A DNA stretch of 35,261 nucleotides from a virus. The DNA is taken from positions 1 to 35,261 of the IMG/VR virus record IMGVR_UViG_3300037245_000499. One strand, given 5' to 3'. The notes beneath the pieces are model-generated. The model saw only the letters and a list, made by a program, of their open reading frames with translations. It was not told where the DNA came from and did not search any database. Positions 23,861 to 32,095 of the stretch are shown in pieces (position 1 is the first letter of the stretch; every line of letters starts with the position of its first letter). Position numbers and translations under genes: made by a program.

Positions 23861-24352
23861 TTACGGCTGCCCAACATCGCTGAACAACACCTGCGCTCCA
23901 CGGAAATCAGAAGCTGGAACATCTTCAAGCCATGCGTCAATCGTGAATACACCATTAGATGTTGTATTACGATACATCAATCTGATATGCGGATTCGCAA
24001 TATCGTAAGGCAATTGAACACGCTGAATCCATGCCCCTGCCAACGCAAGCCTATCGTCCGACGCTATGACTTCTGCGCCATTAACACCAACTAACGGCAT
24101 CAATGTAACATTAGTCCATGTGCCGGCGGGATCGCCTGAGCCATCATCCGCGTCTGTCTGAAGCTCAATGCTGAGAGTGTCAGATGCGTCAGTCGGAGCT
24201 ACGGCAGTACGAATACAGAGATACGGTGAATGCTGACCAACGCCGATCTTTGGTTTGGTTTGTCTCAGGTCAATTGTATTCGTAGACGCTGTATCGTCTG
24301 CCGAGATTGCCTGTGCGTCACTCAGGACGCCTAAATTATCATATGCACCCAT
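23861..24352 (-). CDS. Bbp16-like capsid cement protein
   Basis: The 163-residue protein starts after AAAGGGTAC. It opens GAYDNLGVLSDAQAISADDT and STNTIDLRQTKPKIGVGQ, the typical start of Bbp16-family decoration proteins, followed by paired strands with TLSIELQTDADDG. Its position directly downstream of the major capsid gene agrees. It probably stabilises the capsid shell from outside. It has no signal peptide. Confidence 0.8.
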   Translation of the reverse strand: MGAYDNLGVLSDAQAISADDTASTNTIDLRQTKPKIGVGQHSPYLCIRTAVAPTDASDTLSIELQTDADDGSGDPAGTWTNVTLMPLVGVNGAEVIASDDRLALAGAWIQRVQLPYDIANPHIRLMYRNTTSNGVFTIDAWLEDVPASDFRGAQVLFSDVGQP

Positions 24353-24389
24353 AAGAGTACCCTTTCATTAAAACATTTTATAGTAAATA

Positions 24390-25400
24390 CTACACAGCAG
24401 CTACAGCGGTCTCGGTCCTTCTCAAAGCATCTTCAGACCGGAGAAGAATATTGCCGATACGATGCAGGGGAATACCATAAATGTTATTCGTGTCATAAAT
24501 AACATTCTGCTTCGACTCAGCCATGATCTTCAAGAAGGTCATCATACGCTTTGGAACATACGCGAATATCTGACCAGAACCCTTAAAGACTTCTTCTTCA
24601 GCCTGGAAAATCAACTGTAAGAAACTCGGGTCGAGATCGGCGACAGCAGCAGGAATATTACGAACCCGGGCAACTGCACGCTGGTCTTCGATATTCAGAC
24701 CAATCTTCCACGAAAGTTCTGTCCTTAGTTCTTCACGTTCCTTGCTGTTTTCGGCATCGGCGTACACTAAACCTCTATCGCGTTTGTCAATACCCATCTG
24801 AGGATCATTGATAGGAGCTATGCCAGAAAACTTGTCCATTTCCTGCTGAATAAGCCAGATAGACATTGTATTACTACCGGTTCCGCCTGCATCAAATACG
24901 AACGGATCGGCTGCGGCATTGCTCGGGTCAGTCGGATCCGTTGCATCAGGGATCGAATAACGAACATCCAAACCATCAAACTTCTCAGGAGTCGCAACAC
25001 TTGTTCCGTAGAAGAAGTGATTCGTTACGCCCTGACCGAAACCCGCCATGTGACGGCTTACGATTTTCGCACGATAAGCAATCTTATCGGGCTTGAGATC
25101 GTAAACATCTAGCGGAATAGCAACTCTGTCCTTGAAGATGCTAATATTCTCGGTAAATGTGTCCCAGCGAACCGTACTGGAATCGTGACCATCGCCAACT
25201 TTAATAATCTGAGGTTTGGGCAGCGATACTTCCCGTGACCCCTCATTGCTCAATATCCCGGATGCTGTTTGCATCTGTAAGTCAAACAGAAAAGGGCTAT
25301 CTTCCGTAAGTGTTTCCGCCCACGGGACAAACTTGTTGTCCTGTACGTTCTTGAGACAATCAATAAGATTGTATCTTGTGCCTAAATCTAATTGGCCCAT
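24390..25400 (-). CDS. Major capsid protein
   Basis: The 336-residue product is counted from ATG 25400, which has TTTAGGAGTATTTAAA in front; an in-frame ATG at 25427 would add nine residues but lacks a Shine-Dalgarno site. Context (after scaffold, before cement protein) and composition support an HK97-fold capsid protein. It has an N-terminal arm (LDLGTRYNLIDCLKNVQDNK), a middle with GFGQGVTNHFFYGT and ADAENSKEREELRTELSWKIGL, and a C-terminal NIYGIPLHRIGNILLRSEDA typical of such proteins. No protease gene and no delta-domain-like extension are seen; the separate scaffold fills that role. Confidence 0.85.
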   Translation of the reverse strand: MGQLDLGTRYNLIDCLKNVQDNKFVPWAETLTEDSPFLFDLQMQTASGILSNEGSREVSLPKPQIIKVGDGHDSSTVRWDTFTENISIFKDRVAIPLDVYDLKPDKIAYRAKIVSRHMAGFGQGVTNHFFYGTSVATPEKFDGLDVRYSIPDATDPTDPSNAAADPFVFDAGGTGSNTMSIWLIQQEMDKFSGIAPINDPQMGIDKRDRGLVYADAENSKEREELRTELSWKIGLNIEDQRAVARVRNIPAAVADLDPSFLQLIFQAEEEVFKGSGQIFAYVPKRMMTFLKIMAESKQNVIYDTNNIYGIPLHRIGNILLRSEDALRRTETAVAAV

Positions 25401-25427
25401 TTTAAATACTCCTAAATTAAATAACAT

Positions 25428-25556
25428 TTCGTTTAATTTTTGGAGAGGTTTCTCTTTCGAGGCTCTGCCTTGCGTAACTGACTACGCTTGCCACCTTACT
25501 TTCAAGGCCGTCACTCAGGTCCAACCGTAGTTGAAGTATCTAAGGTTTTTTTATTT
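25428..25556 (-). promoter_or_regulatory. Structured 129-nt leader between scaffold and capsid genes
   Basis: This is the longest gap inside the late operon. On the mRNA GCCTTG (25508-25503) pairs with CAAGGC (25472-25467), with an inner GCGTA/TACGC stem (25487-25472). No ORF or clear promoter is seen. It may be an RNA-processing or expression-boosting element for the capsid gene. Confidence 0.4.
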
Positions 25557-26435
25557 CTATTGTTTTATACCTGCCATATTCCTGAGTTGCTGAGATTCAT
25601 TTTCCCACGAATCAGAAGGGTTGCCCCATTCGTGTTCAGTAGAGGGGAATTCCGCTTTCTTCCATTCATAAGGCGTTATCTGGCTTTCGCCACCACCACT
25701 AGAACCGTCGCCACTGTGAGTACCGCCTTCGGCTGCCATCGGCGAGAACGCTTGCAACATGAGTTTAGCAAGTTTTGGATTCGTGGTCAGTCCACCGTCT
25801 ACCATAGCCTGAACAACTTCGTTAGTTGCTTCTAAGTCCAAACCGTTCTCTGTGGCCATACCTGTTATTGCTCGCTTGAACAACTCTGTTTGCTTTTCAA
25901 CTTCAGCGATACTCCCAAGATCAGCGATCAATGCTTCATTACATGCCGTCGCTTTCGCCTCAAACGCAACCGTGTCTCGGTCTGCCATAGTCTCCATGGC
26001 AAGAGCGGAAACAGGCCCATTGTAGAACTCTGTCAGCTTACTGACCGTCTCAAGTGGTATCTTATTATCGATAGCCCACTGCTTGACAAGTCCGGTAAAT
26101 GCTTCATTGACTTGACCTTCTTCGCCTAACCCAGCCTTGAAGTCGACTTCGGCGAAAGATTCGAGATCCTTTGGCATTGTTCTGCCAAGAAGCTTATTTG
26201 CATTACTGGTGAACTGATCCCTTGCCTGATCGTCCTTGAAGCCCTCCATTGTCTCGGGGAACTCGAACGGCTTACCAACTGCCTTAGAGGCATTGTAACC
26301 ACCGACAATAGCGTCTGCCTGGGTTGCGTACTTTGCATTCGCTGACCGAAACGCCTCTTGATTATCAGTCGTAACGGAATCATGTTCGAAACCCTGTGAC
26401 CAATGTTCGCCACCATTATTATTTTCATCCGACAT
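25557..26435 (-). CDS. Scaffolding protein
   Basis: The 292-residue protein starts after AAAGGAAG. It is acidic and helical, with no cysteine-rich or catalytic motif, and lies between portal and major capsid genes, as is usual for podovirus scaffolds. Helices such as KTELFKRAITGMATENGL-type sequence in the middle and a Gly/Ser-rich linker (GGTHSGDGSSGGGESQ, about 235-250) precede a C-terminal segment (YEWKKAEFPSTEHEWGNPSD) that may bind capsid. The assignment is mainly by position and composition. Confidence 0.75.
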   Translation of the reverse strand: MSDENNNGGEHWSQGFEHDSVTTDNQEAFRSANAKYATQADAIVGGYNASKAVGKPFEFPETMEGFKDDQARDQFTSNANKLLGRTMPKDLESFAEVDFKAGLGEEGQVNEAFTGLVKQWAIDNKIPLETVSKLTEFYNGPVSALAMETMADRDTVAFEAKATACNEALIADLGSIAEVEKQTELFKRAITGMATENGLDLEATNEVVQAMVDGGLTTNPKLAKLMLQAFSPMAAEGGTHSGDGSSGGGESQITPYEWKKAEFPSTEHEWGNPSDSWENESQQLRNMAGIKQ

Positions 26436-26456
26436 CTTTCACTTCCTTTTCTTTAT

Positions 26457-27008
26457 TTAAACTCTCACTGTGTTTACTTTCTGTTCCTTCAGTTCAATGT
26501 CGAAGCTTGTCACCCACTCACCTTCAGCAGAAACTTCGCAATATTTGATAGTCGTAATCGATACAATCTTACCTTTGTACTTACGCTGACCGATCTCTTT
26601 GTTGAGAAACGCCACATCTCTTTCGTTACGAACTGAGTCAGCCAGGAAGATATTACGCTTCCTGATGCGGTTCTCGATATGAACGCAAATAGCAGAAGTC
26701 TCAGTGCTGAAATCGGAGCATGCTAATTCGTCTGAGACGCGAGCAACGCATTTAGGTGTTTCGAATTCCAGACACTCACCACATGAATCGGCCCTGTATT
26801 CGCTTTCATCTGTCGCGGCTACAACCTTGTCAGCAGCGACCTTAAGGATATCGCCAAGCCTATTGACCTCTACTACAGCATCATCGTCATAGCCGGCCAC
26901 TGTAGTAGACTTCAACAATGCACACAACTCCTGATAATTGTCCGTCGTAACCGGTATGCCCAACTTCGTCAATTCTTCTTTAACTTGCCTCTTACTTTTA
27001 TTTGCCAT
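26457..27008 (-). CDS. Cys-rich hypothetical virion-cluster protein
   Basis: The 183-residue protein is preceded by GAAAGGTC. Its N-terminus resembles a SAP/HeH-like helix-extended-helix (KRQVKEELTKLGIPVTTDNY), a fold often used to bind DNA. The middle is Cys-rich (DSCGECLEFETPKCVARV, then LACSDFSTETSAICVH), suggesting a zinc site. The C-terminus is beta-rich. It may be a minor head or completion protein; no family is recognised with confidence. Confidence 0.6.
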   Translation of the reverse strand: MANKSKRQVKEELTKLGIPVTTDNYQELCALLKSTTVAGYDDDAVVEVNRLGDILKVAADKVVAATDESEYRADSCGECLEFETPKCVARVSDELACSDFSTETSAICVHIENRIRKRNIFLADSVRNERDVAFLNKEIGQRKYKGKIVSITTIKYCEVSAEGEWVTSFDIELKEQKVNTVRV

Positions 27009-27010
27009 AT

Positions 27011-27283
27011 TTATGACCTTTCACCTATAATAACTTCACATAATTGTTTTATGAAACTCTTTTTTGCTCGTTTTTCCAGCAACTTATGGGCCAACAAACG
27101 GTAGAACATATTAGCATGGGCTTGATCCTGCCCGATCATATCAAACACCTTCTTCTGTATTAAGTTATGCAATGCCTTATCTTCATCGGTCTTGATGGTC
27201 CGGAACATACATTCAAGGTCGGACGCAAGGAAGTCTTCGCCCGCTCTCCGATACGCTTGCTTTATTGAATCCTTGTTTTGCAT
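27011..27283 (-). CDS. Small helical protein downstream of portal
   Basis: The 90-residue protein is coupled to the portal gene by TAATG. It is all helical and basic toward the end (HKLLEKRAKKSFIKQLCEVI). No membrane segment is seen. It may be a minor head protein; no family is recognised. Confidence 0.6.
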   Translation of the reverse strand: MQNKDSIKQAYRRAGEDFLASDLECMFRTIKTDEDKALHNLIQKKVFDMIGQDQAHANMFYRLLAHKLLEKRAKKSFIKQLCEVIIGERS

Positions 27284-29043
27284 TAAGCCAATGCCTCCTG
27301 AGCCTGTGAAGCGATACTTGTTTCGTCTACGGGGCCTTGTAAGTTTTTGCTTGCCTTTATCATTTCAATTTGCTGCTGTTGTGCGATAGCTGCTGCTTCT
27401 GCCTCGCGTATTGCGGCAACGATCTCATTATATTCGTCTTCTGACTTGAATTCCTGCAATGGGAACCCAGTTGCTTTGAATACTCGCTCTAGTGTACCAT
27501 GCTCTCGAACAGCGTTCTTGAGTTCCGGCCATACTTCAAACATCGTACCGGCAACACCCAAGCCTTCAAGGATAGGATCAAGCTCCTGTTTTACCTTCTG
27601 CGCTCTTGCCAGTGGTCCGGTGAACACAGGCGTCAAAGATATCGTCGTCACTGCCCCAAACTCATCAGCAATACTCTGTATTATCTGGCTAATATCTTCC
27701 ATGCGAGCAGGATTAAACGGCCCACGTCCGGCCCTGATCTCAATATCCATCATTCGCTCATCAACATCAGCAAGAAAGCCAGTGGTGAATGTAGCAATAC
27801 CCGGATTGACCTGGACAGACAATTCGGCAGCAATCTTGATAATCTGCGTAGCGGTCGGTTGTTGTCGCAAAGTGTTCGTGAGGTCGGTAAACTTCAAGAA
27901 TTGGTCAGTCAAGAACCAACGCTTAACTCTTTCGGCATTGAATTCCATTTCTTCACGACTCAACCTGATATCACCAACGACATCAATGGCCGTCGGAAGA
28001 TTGCCCCAGTCGCCCTTAGCTACAGGCGTAATGCCTTCAGGGTTAAAGTCCACTATGTTCCTGTGATCCTCTAAGACGGCACGAGGCGGATTGTTCTTGA
28101 GCTTACGGTTCGTAGCCTGGTCAAGCGCCATCTCTTGCTGAGACAAGACATCGTGGATAGCCTCGAAAGCTGGTGTTCTCGAAATAGACTCCCATGGTTT
28201 CTTGTCATAGTCCCATGTAACGAAGGGACGCGTGAAATATTGCTCTGTACTTAACGGATTGTTCTTCTGGTCGTCTGGTGTCTTCTCAATGAAGTAAACA
28301 CTAACCCACTCAGCGCCGGGCTTATCAAAGCCTTCAACATCCCATACAGGATTATCGCCCTTGAACACTGCCCGATACATCGTGTGTTCTTCATAAAATT
28401 TACCATCCCTGATGTTGTTGTTTATCATCTTCGGGAGCTTAGCCTTTTGTTCTTCTTCAGTAGGTGCGAACTTGTCTGTTATCTTCTTAACGGTCCAGTT
28501 CTCATCTTTAATTATCACACCCTCAAGCTTATTATTACCATCATAGAAAGCAAACACAGTTGTATAGTGCTGAGGCAAGAATGTCACAACTCCGGCTACG
28601 ATGTCAGTTTCTTCGACGAACATGAGGGGAGAGCCTATCGAAATACCATCCTTAGTAAACATAGGAAGGACGCGATAGAAATTGCTCTTTTGATATACAT
28701 TCGTCATGTGGTCATCTATCTCTTGCAACCAGATAGATATCTCATCCACCTCGTCCAGTACGCCATCGCCCGCTTCATGAGCTAACCAGTCCGCATCAGC
28801 ACTGACTAGGCCGCCTTGGAAACCACGAGACATTACACCAACAGCCCATGAGCCAACACCATCATAAATGTCTTCACCAAAAAACGAACCATCACCATCA
28901 GGATCGATATCACTTCCCATGTCAGGTCTCATTAAGTTGATGATATTCTCACGAGCCTTATTGAACTTAACATAACCCCGCTCTCTCTGGTTTAAGAGTT
29001 GCAGGATCCTGTCGTATAGTTTTGTGTTTTCCCAAATTGGCAT
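27283..29043 (-). CDS. Portal (head-tail connector) protein
   Basis: The 586-residue protein begins MPIWENTKLYDRILQLLNQR, followed by a segment containing MRPDMGS and VGSWAVGVMSRGFQGGLVSADADW, which matches podovirus head-tail connector proteins of the T7 gp8-like type. A central wing and stem can be inferred from FYRVLPMFTKDGISIG and RKLKNNPPRAVL. Length is within the family range. It forms the dodecameric DNA channel at one capsid vertex and docks the terminase. Confidence 0.88.
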   Translation of the reverse strand: MPIWENTKLYDRILQLLNQRERGYVKFNKARENIINLMRPDMGSDIDPDGDGSFFGEDIYDGVGSWAVGVMSRGFQGGLVSADADWLAHEAGDGVLDEVDEISIWLQEIDDHMTNVYQKSNFYRVLPMFTKDGISIGSPLMFVEETDIVAGVVTFLPQHYTTVFAFYDGNNKLEGVIIKDENWTVKKITDKFAPTEEEQKAKLPKMINNNIRDGKFYEEHTMYRAVFKGDNPVWDVEGFDKPGAEWVSVYFIEKTPDDQKNNPLSTEQYFTRPFVTWDYDKKPWESISRTPAFEAIHDVLSQQEMALDQATNRKLKNNPPRAVLEDHRNIVDFNPEGITPVAKGDWGNLPTAIDVVGDIRLSREEMEFNAERVKRWFLTDQFLKFTDLTNTLRQQPTATQIIKIAAELSVQVNPGIATFTTGFLADVDERMMDIEIRAGRGPFNPARMEDISQIIQSIADEFGAVTTISLTPVFTGPLARAQKVKQELDPILEGLGVAGTMFEVWPELKNAVREHGTLERVFKATGFPLQEFKSEDEYNEIVAAIREAEAAAIAQQQQIEMIKASKNLQGPVDETSIASQAQEALA

Positions 29044-29051
29044 ATCGGCCT

Positions 29052-29273
29052 CTAACCTAAAACACTACTCTTGTTAATTGCATCTAATCCGGGTATACCG
29101 AGCTTTGGCGGTGCAAATTCCCGAGTCAACAACGATGCTTGAAGTCGTCTGTTCTTCTTTGCGGCCTCGGATGTCTGTGGCAACGCTGACGCAGTGCGTG
29201 TAGCTGTCTGTGCTGGCTTTGCTTTTGGCGCATCTATGCCAGGTGCTGATAGGAAGTCATCGCTCTCGGTCAT
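29052..29273 (-). CDS. Small conserved protein between terminase and portal
   Basis: The 73-residue protein has a low-complexity Ala/Pro/Thr N-terminus (APKAKPAQTATRTASALPQT) and a C-terminal block RRLQASLLTREFAPPKLG ending in GLDAINKSSVLG. The block is a pattern I recognise from small phage proteins encoded just upstream of portals. The role is unknown; it probably assists assembly. Confidence 0.65.
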   Translation of the reverse strand: MTESDDFLSAPGIDAPKAKPAQTATRTASALPQTSEAAKKNRRLQASLLTREFAPPKLGIPGLDAINKSSVLG

Positions 29274-29292
29274 TTTGGCTCCTTGTAATTTA

Positions 29293-30846
29293 TCATGCTA
29301 ATCGCCTTATTCGTTTTTTATATGCTGAATGTCCCGACTTTACCGGGATCGTTTGCTTAGTCTGCCCAACTCTTTCACCTTTAACACTATGACATCTAAA
29401 CACTATCGCAAGGTATCTGAAGGCATCTGATCCATGGCAAGCCCAGTTCTTTAAAGGCTTTTCTTCATAGCAGCCCGCAGATTCGTCCCACTTCGCCCGG
29501 TACATCTCCAGACATCTAATACCGTAATCGCACTTTACTGCGTCAAACCAGCATTGGTCAAGTATTGACTGAACTTCTTGGATGCCGCCGTTGATACTGC
29601 ACTTATCCACAATTTCGAACTCAATGCCAGCATCACGGGCGACTTCCACAAAATCACGTCCGGTCTGCATACTTCTACCGTTAGGGCCTGTTGATGCAAC
29701 GTCCCACGGTGCGTAGTGCGTCCCGTATACATATCGTTTGTTTTGGAGCATTAAGGCGTATTCATGAATCCCTATGCCCTCGCCATCAATATAAAAGTCT
29801 ATCAACCTGATCTCTTGCCCGATGAACTGGACGAACCATATCGCTGTATGCTTATGTCCCGGGTCCCAGATAGTATGCACCTTAGCATGTTTATCGTATG
29901 GGACTGTGCATATCCTGCCAGATTCCCGGGCGATTGCCATGTCTTTACCGTAATAAGCGCCTTCGATATGAGCCTTGAAAGATTCTTCAGGGGTTGAAGG
30001 ATGCTCGCGATATATCAAGAGTTTCAGTTTCTTCTTCTTTTGAGTGTACCAAGCCCGCTGTCCGAGCGTTAACTTGATATCGTGAATAGAGGCATCAATG
30101 TATTGCTGGACCTTATTCAGATAGTTATTCATCTTCTCATCAACCATGACATAGCTTTCATCGGTGGTATTCTTTGAGTCTTGCCACCAGGCGAAGAAAT
30201 GCCACTTGTAATCCATGGGGCCGAGAGGCTTGCCGCTTAATTCAAATTCTAAAGCGTCCATACATCGATCATAAAAGTCACCTGCACTACCCTCGGCGGT
30301 TGATTCTATTGTTACAAACCCGCCTTCATGAACGGCTTCTAGTGTACCAGTCTGGATCTCAGTAGCTCTTTCAGGAGTCTTGGCACATATCTTTCCGTAT
30401 TCGCTTATATGAACCCACTGCAAAGTACCGGATCGAAAGGACAGGGCTACCATTAAGCTGCTGTTGTTCGATAATACCAATTGCCCAGCGTCGCATTTAA
30501 CTGTACTTATCTCCGCCCTTAAAGCTGCGGGGAGCTGCGAGTAGGGATATTTTATCTTGTCGCGGAATATTTCCTTCATGGCCGCGTCATTATGCGCCAC
30601 GATCCCCGCCTTGGTGTTTGAATTGAATAGGCACATATCTAGCATCATGATACAACAAAACGTCGTAATGCCATGCTGACGGCTCTTGAGGATGATGTTG
30701 AGCCAGTGCAGGGCCTTGTAGAAAAGAAGCTGGACCGGTCGACACTTGAACAAGACTCGCTTACCTTGCTCATTAGTGATGTAATAAAGGTTGTTAAGCC
30801 TCCATAGTCGGTCACTCATATTCTTTTTTAGTTCTTCTTCAGTCAT
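29293..30846 (-). CDS. terL: Terminase large subunit
   Basis: The 517-residue protein has an ATPase part with a Walker A-like KSRQHGITT at 54-62, a Walker B region VHISEYGKI at 145-153, and a coupling motif TIESTAEG at 179-186. The nuclease part shows HTIWDPGHKHTAIWF with Asp328 and a late CHGSDAFRYLA with a further Asp. It drives DNA into the procapsid and cuts concatemers. Neither ATG 30846 nor the next one (30819) has a clear Shine-Dalgarno site, so the start is uncertain. Confidence 0.93.
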   Translation of the reverse strand: MTEEELKKNMSDRLWRLNNLYYITNEQGKRVLFKCRPVQLLFYKALHWLNIILKSRQHGITTFCCIMMLDMCLFNSNTKAGIVAHNDAAMKEIFRDKIKYPYSQLPAALRAEISTVKCDAGQLVLSNNSSLMVALSFRSGTLQWVHISEYGKICAKTPERATEIQTGTLEAVHEGGFVTIESTAEGSAGDFYDRCMDALEFELSGKPLGPMDYKWHFFAWWQDSKNTTDESYVMVDEKMNNYLNKVQQYIDASIHDIKLTLGQRAWYTQKKKKLKLLIYREHPSTPEESFKAHIEGAYYGKDMAIARESGRICTVPYDKHAKVHTIWDPGHKHTAIWFVQFIGQEIRLIDFYIDGEGIGIHEYALMLQNKRYVYGTHYAPWDVASTGPNGRSMQTGRDFVEVARDAGIEFEIVDKCSINGGIQEVQSILDQCWFDAVKCDYGIRCLEMYRAKWDESAGCYEEKPLKNWACHGSDAFRYLAIVFRCHSVKGERVGQTKQTIPVKSGHSAYKKRIRRLA

Positions 30847-30884
30847 TTAATGTACGTTTCTATCGAATGCGTAGGGTTTACACT

Positions 30885-31301
30885 TTATTTGCTTGGAAGT
30901 CCTCGCGATTGTCCATCCAAAGCAGCAAGTAAACCCGTAAGGTCTGTATTTTGTTGCTCATTATCTTTCTCGTAACCGCCTACATGTTTCATTAGCATAT
31001 CGGAAGCCTTTAGTTCTGCTGTGTACTCGCCACCTTTATCCTTAGCTCTGCGGTGGGTGTCTACTATGTCATCAACCACGCTCTGAATGCTCACTTCTGC
31101 CTTCTTAGCTGACTTATCCTTCATATTCTGGATAAAAGCGGCTATCTTACCTATCCTTAACGTTCGACATGAACCCGACTCAGCGGCCTTGAGAGCACAC
31201 TTGTAAATGCTTTTATAAGCTTGAGTAGCATTTCCCGATACCATATAAGCCAGGCAGAATCGTTCTTGCTTAGGAGTTAACTTTGCATACTTCTTAGACA
31301 T
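30885..31301 (-). CDS. terS: Terminase small subunit
   Basis: The product is 138 residues from ATG 31301, which follows AAGGGAATAGG; an in-frame ATG 15 nt upstream has no such site. The start KYAKLTPKQERFCLAYMVSG and NATQAYKSIY matches the HTH-bearing Terminase_2 family that recognises packaging sites. A helical oligomerisation part follows (VSIQSVVDDIVDTHRRAKDK), and the C-terminus is polar. It precedes the large subunit in the usual order. Confidence 0.88.
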   Translation of the reverse strand: MSKKYAKLTPKQERFCLAYMVSGNATQAYKSIYKCALKAAESGSCRTLRIGKIAAFIQNMKDKSAKKAEVSIQSVVDDIVDTHRRAKDKGGEYTAELKASDMLMKHVGGYEKDNEQQNTDLTGLLAALDGQSRGLPSK

Positions 31302-31344
31302 CCTATTCCCTTGCATGGTTTATTCCCTATTCTTTAACATGCTT

Positions 31345-31485
31345 TTACCGCTCCATCATCTTTCTTATTCTCTCGTCTACTGCTTTACCTTCTGTCTCGT
31401 GCTTATGCTCAAACGCTGCTACTCTTGCTATTGATCTGGCTCTTGCCTGGGCCATCATCTCATTATATTCTTCATTATTTAACAT
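31345..31485 (-). CDS. Small helical protein, first gene of the late operon
   Basis: A 46-residue frame runs from ATG 31485 (MLNNEEYNEMMAQARARSIA, then RVAAFEHKHETEG, ending ERIRKMMER). It is charged and helical. The predicted transcription start of the late promoter falls at or one base from this ATG, so translation may be leaderless. Alternatively, a shorter product starts at ATG 31458 or 31455. No family is recognised. Confidence 0.5.
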   Translation of the reverse strand: MLNNEEYNEMMAQARARSIARVAAFEHKHETEGKAVDERIRKMMER

Positions 31486-31491
31486 ATCCGT

Positions 31492-31520
31492 ATTCTACAT
31501 GCCATTAGCTCACTTGTCAA
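31492..31520 (-). promoter_or_regulatory. Near-consensus sigma70 promoter of the late operon
   Basis: On the minus strand TTGACA (31520-31515) and TAGAAT (31497-31492) are 17 bp apart. The -35 box lies inside the inverted repeat ACTTGACAAGT, a possible operator. No other strong promoter is seen in the 24 kb downstream, so this may drive the whole virion operon. Confidence 0.75.
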
Positions 31521-31619
31521 GTACTTTTTATCATTATTCTACTATACTATAAATATTCTGCTATTTCCACCCTTTTCGATACCCTCACAGTGTATTTTCT
31601 CTTTTTATCGCTTTTCTTA

Positions 31620-31647
31620 TTGCTTTTGTCTAATGGTAGTGTATATT
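31620..31647 (+). promoter_or_regulatory. Sigma70-like promoter of the right operon
   Basis: TTGCTT (31620-31625) and TATATT (31642-31647) are separated by 16 bp, divergent from the late promoter. The 120 nt between the two promoters is AT- and pyrimidine-rich with no gene. Confidence 0.4.
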
Positions 31648-31704
31648 TTAACCGATAAGTCATTTATGTTAGTTAATTGTTATTTAATTCTATTGGAGAG
31701 TATT

Positions 31705-31872
31705 ATGAGTGACAAGATCAAAGCTTTAAGCAGTCATGGTATCAATTACAACGTAGACGGCGACAGGTTGCTTGCTGAAGAGGCTTATACGCTTAATGGT
31801 AATGTTGGCACTAGTTGGGTTGATGTTACATCCTGGACACTCTCACAGCTTGCTACGTGGCTGGGGTATTAG
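31705..31872 (+). CDS. Small hypothetical protein
   Basis: The 55-residue protein starts at ATG 31705 after TTGGAGAG; the longer ATG at 31633 lies upstream of the leader and lacks this signal. It is SDKIKALSSHGINYNVDGDR and so on to TLSQLATWLGY. It is the first gene of the divergent operon and is preceded by the AT-rich leader motif that recurs before other genes of this operon. No family is recognised. Confidence 0.6.
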   Translation: MSDKIKALSSHGINYNVDGDRLLAEEAYTLNGNVGTSWVDVTSWTLSQLATWLGY

Positions 31873-31874
31873 TC

Positions 31875-31940
31875 ATGATTGATCTATTCTTTCCCTTTAC
31901 TGTGTTAATTGCTTATTTAATTGTTAAGAGTCACTTTTAA
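31875..31940 (+). CDS. 21-residue hydrophobic micropeptide
   Basis: ATG 31875 lies 3 nt after the previous stop and encodes MIDLFFPFTVLIAYLIVKSH followed by F. The peptide is one hydrophobic segment with a charged end. The Shine-Dalgarno site is weak (GGCTGGGG), so coupling to the previous gene would be needed. It is paired with a second membrane micropeptide just downstream. Confidence 0.4.
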   Translation: MIDLFFPFTVLIAYLIVKSHF

Positions 31941-31952
31941 GGAGTATGCACG

Positions 31953-32021
31953 ATGGATCATGTTATTGCTTTATGTTTTAATGGGTTGTTGATTTGCGTG
32001 ACGTTTATTGTTTGTCGTTAA
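31953..32021 (+). CDS. 22-residue hydrophobic micropeptide
   Basis: ATG 31953 follows TTAAGGAGTATGCACG, a strong Shine-Dalgarno site, and encodes MDHVIALCFNGLLICVTFIV and CR. It is a single predicted membrane helix. It is too short for usual gene finding, but the ribosome site and position between leader motifs support it. The role is unknown. Confidence 0.45.
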   Translation: MDHVIALCFNGLLICVTFIVCR

Positions 32022-32095
32022 TGCTTAAGGCCGGGCAGGTGACACTGCCTGAGCTTAATTGTTAATCTATTGTTTAATTGAGAGGTATTTGCGTT

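Noticed and set aside
24390-25400. Programmed frameshift extension of the major capsid gene
   Set aside because: No slippery heptamer with an in-frame downstream extension is apparent; the next gene has its own start and Shine-Dalgarno site.
25401-25427. N-terminal extension of the capsid protein from ATG 25427
   Set aside because: The AGGAG site is 8 nt before ATG 25400 and overlaps the extension, so the shorter start is preferred.
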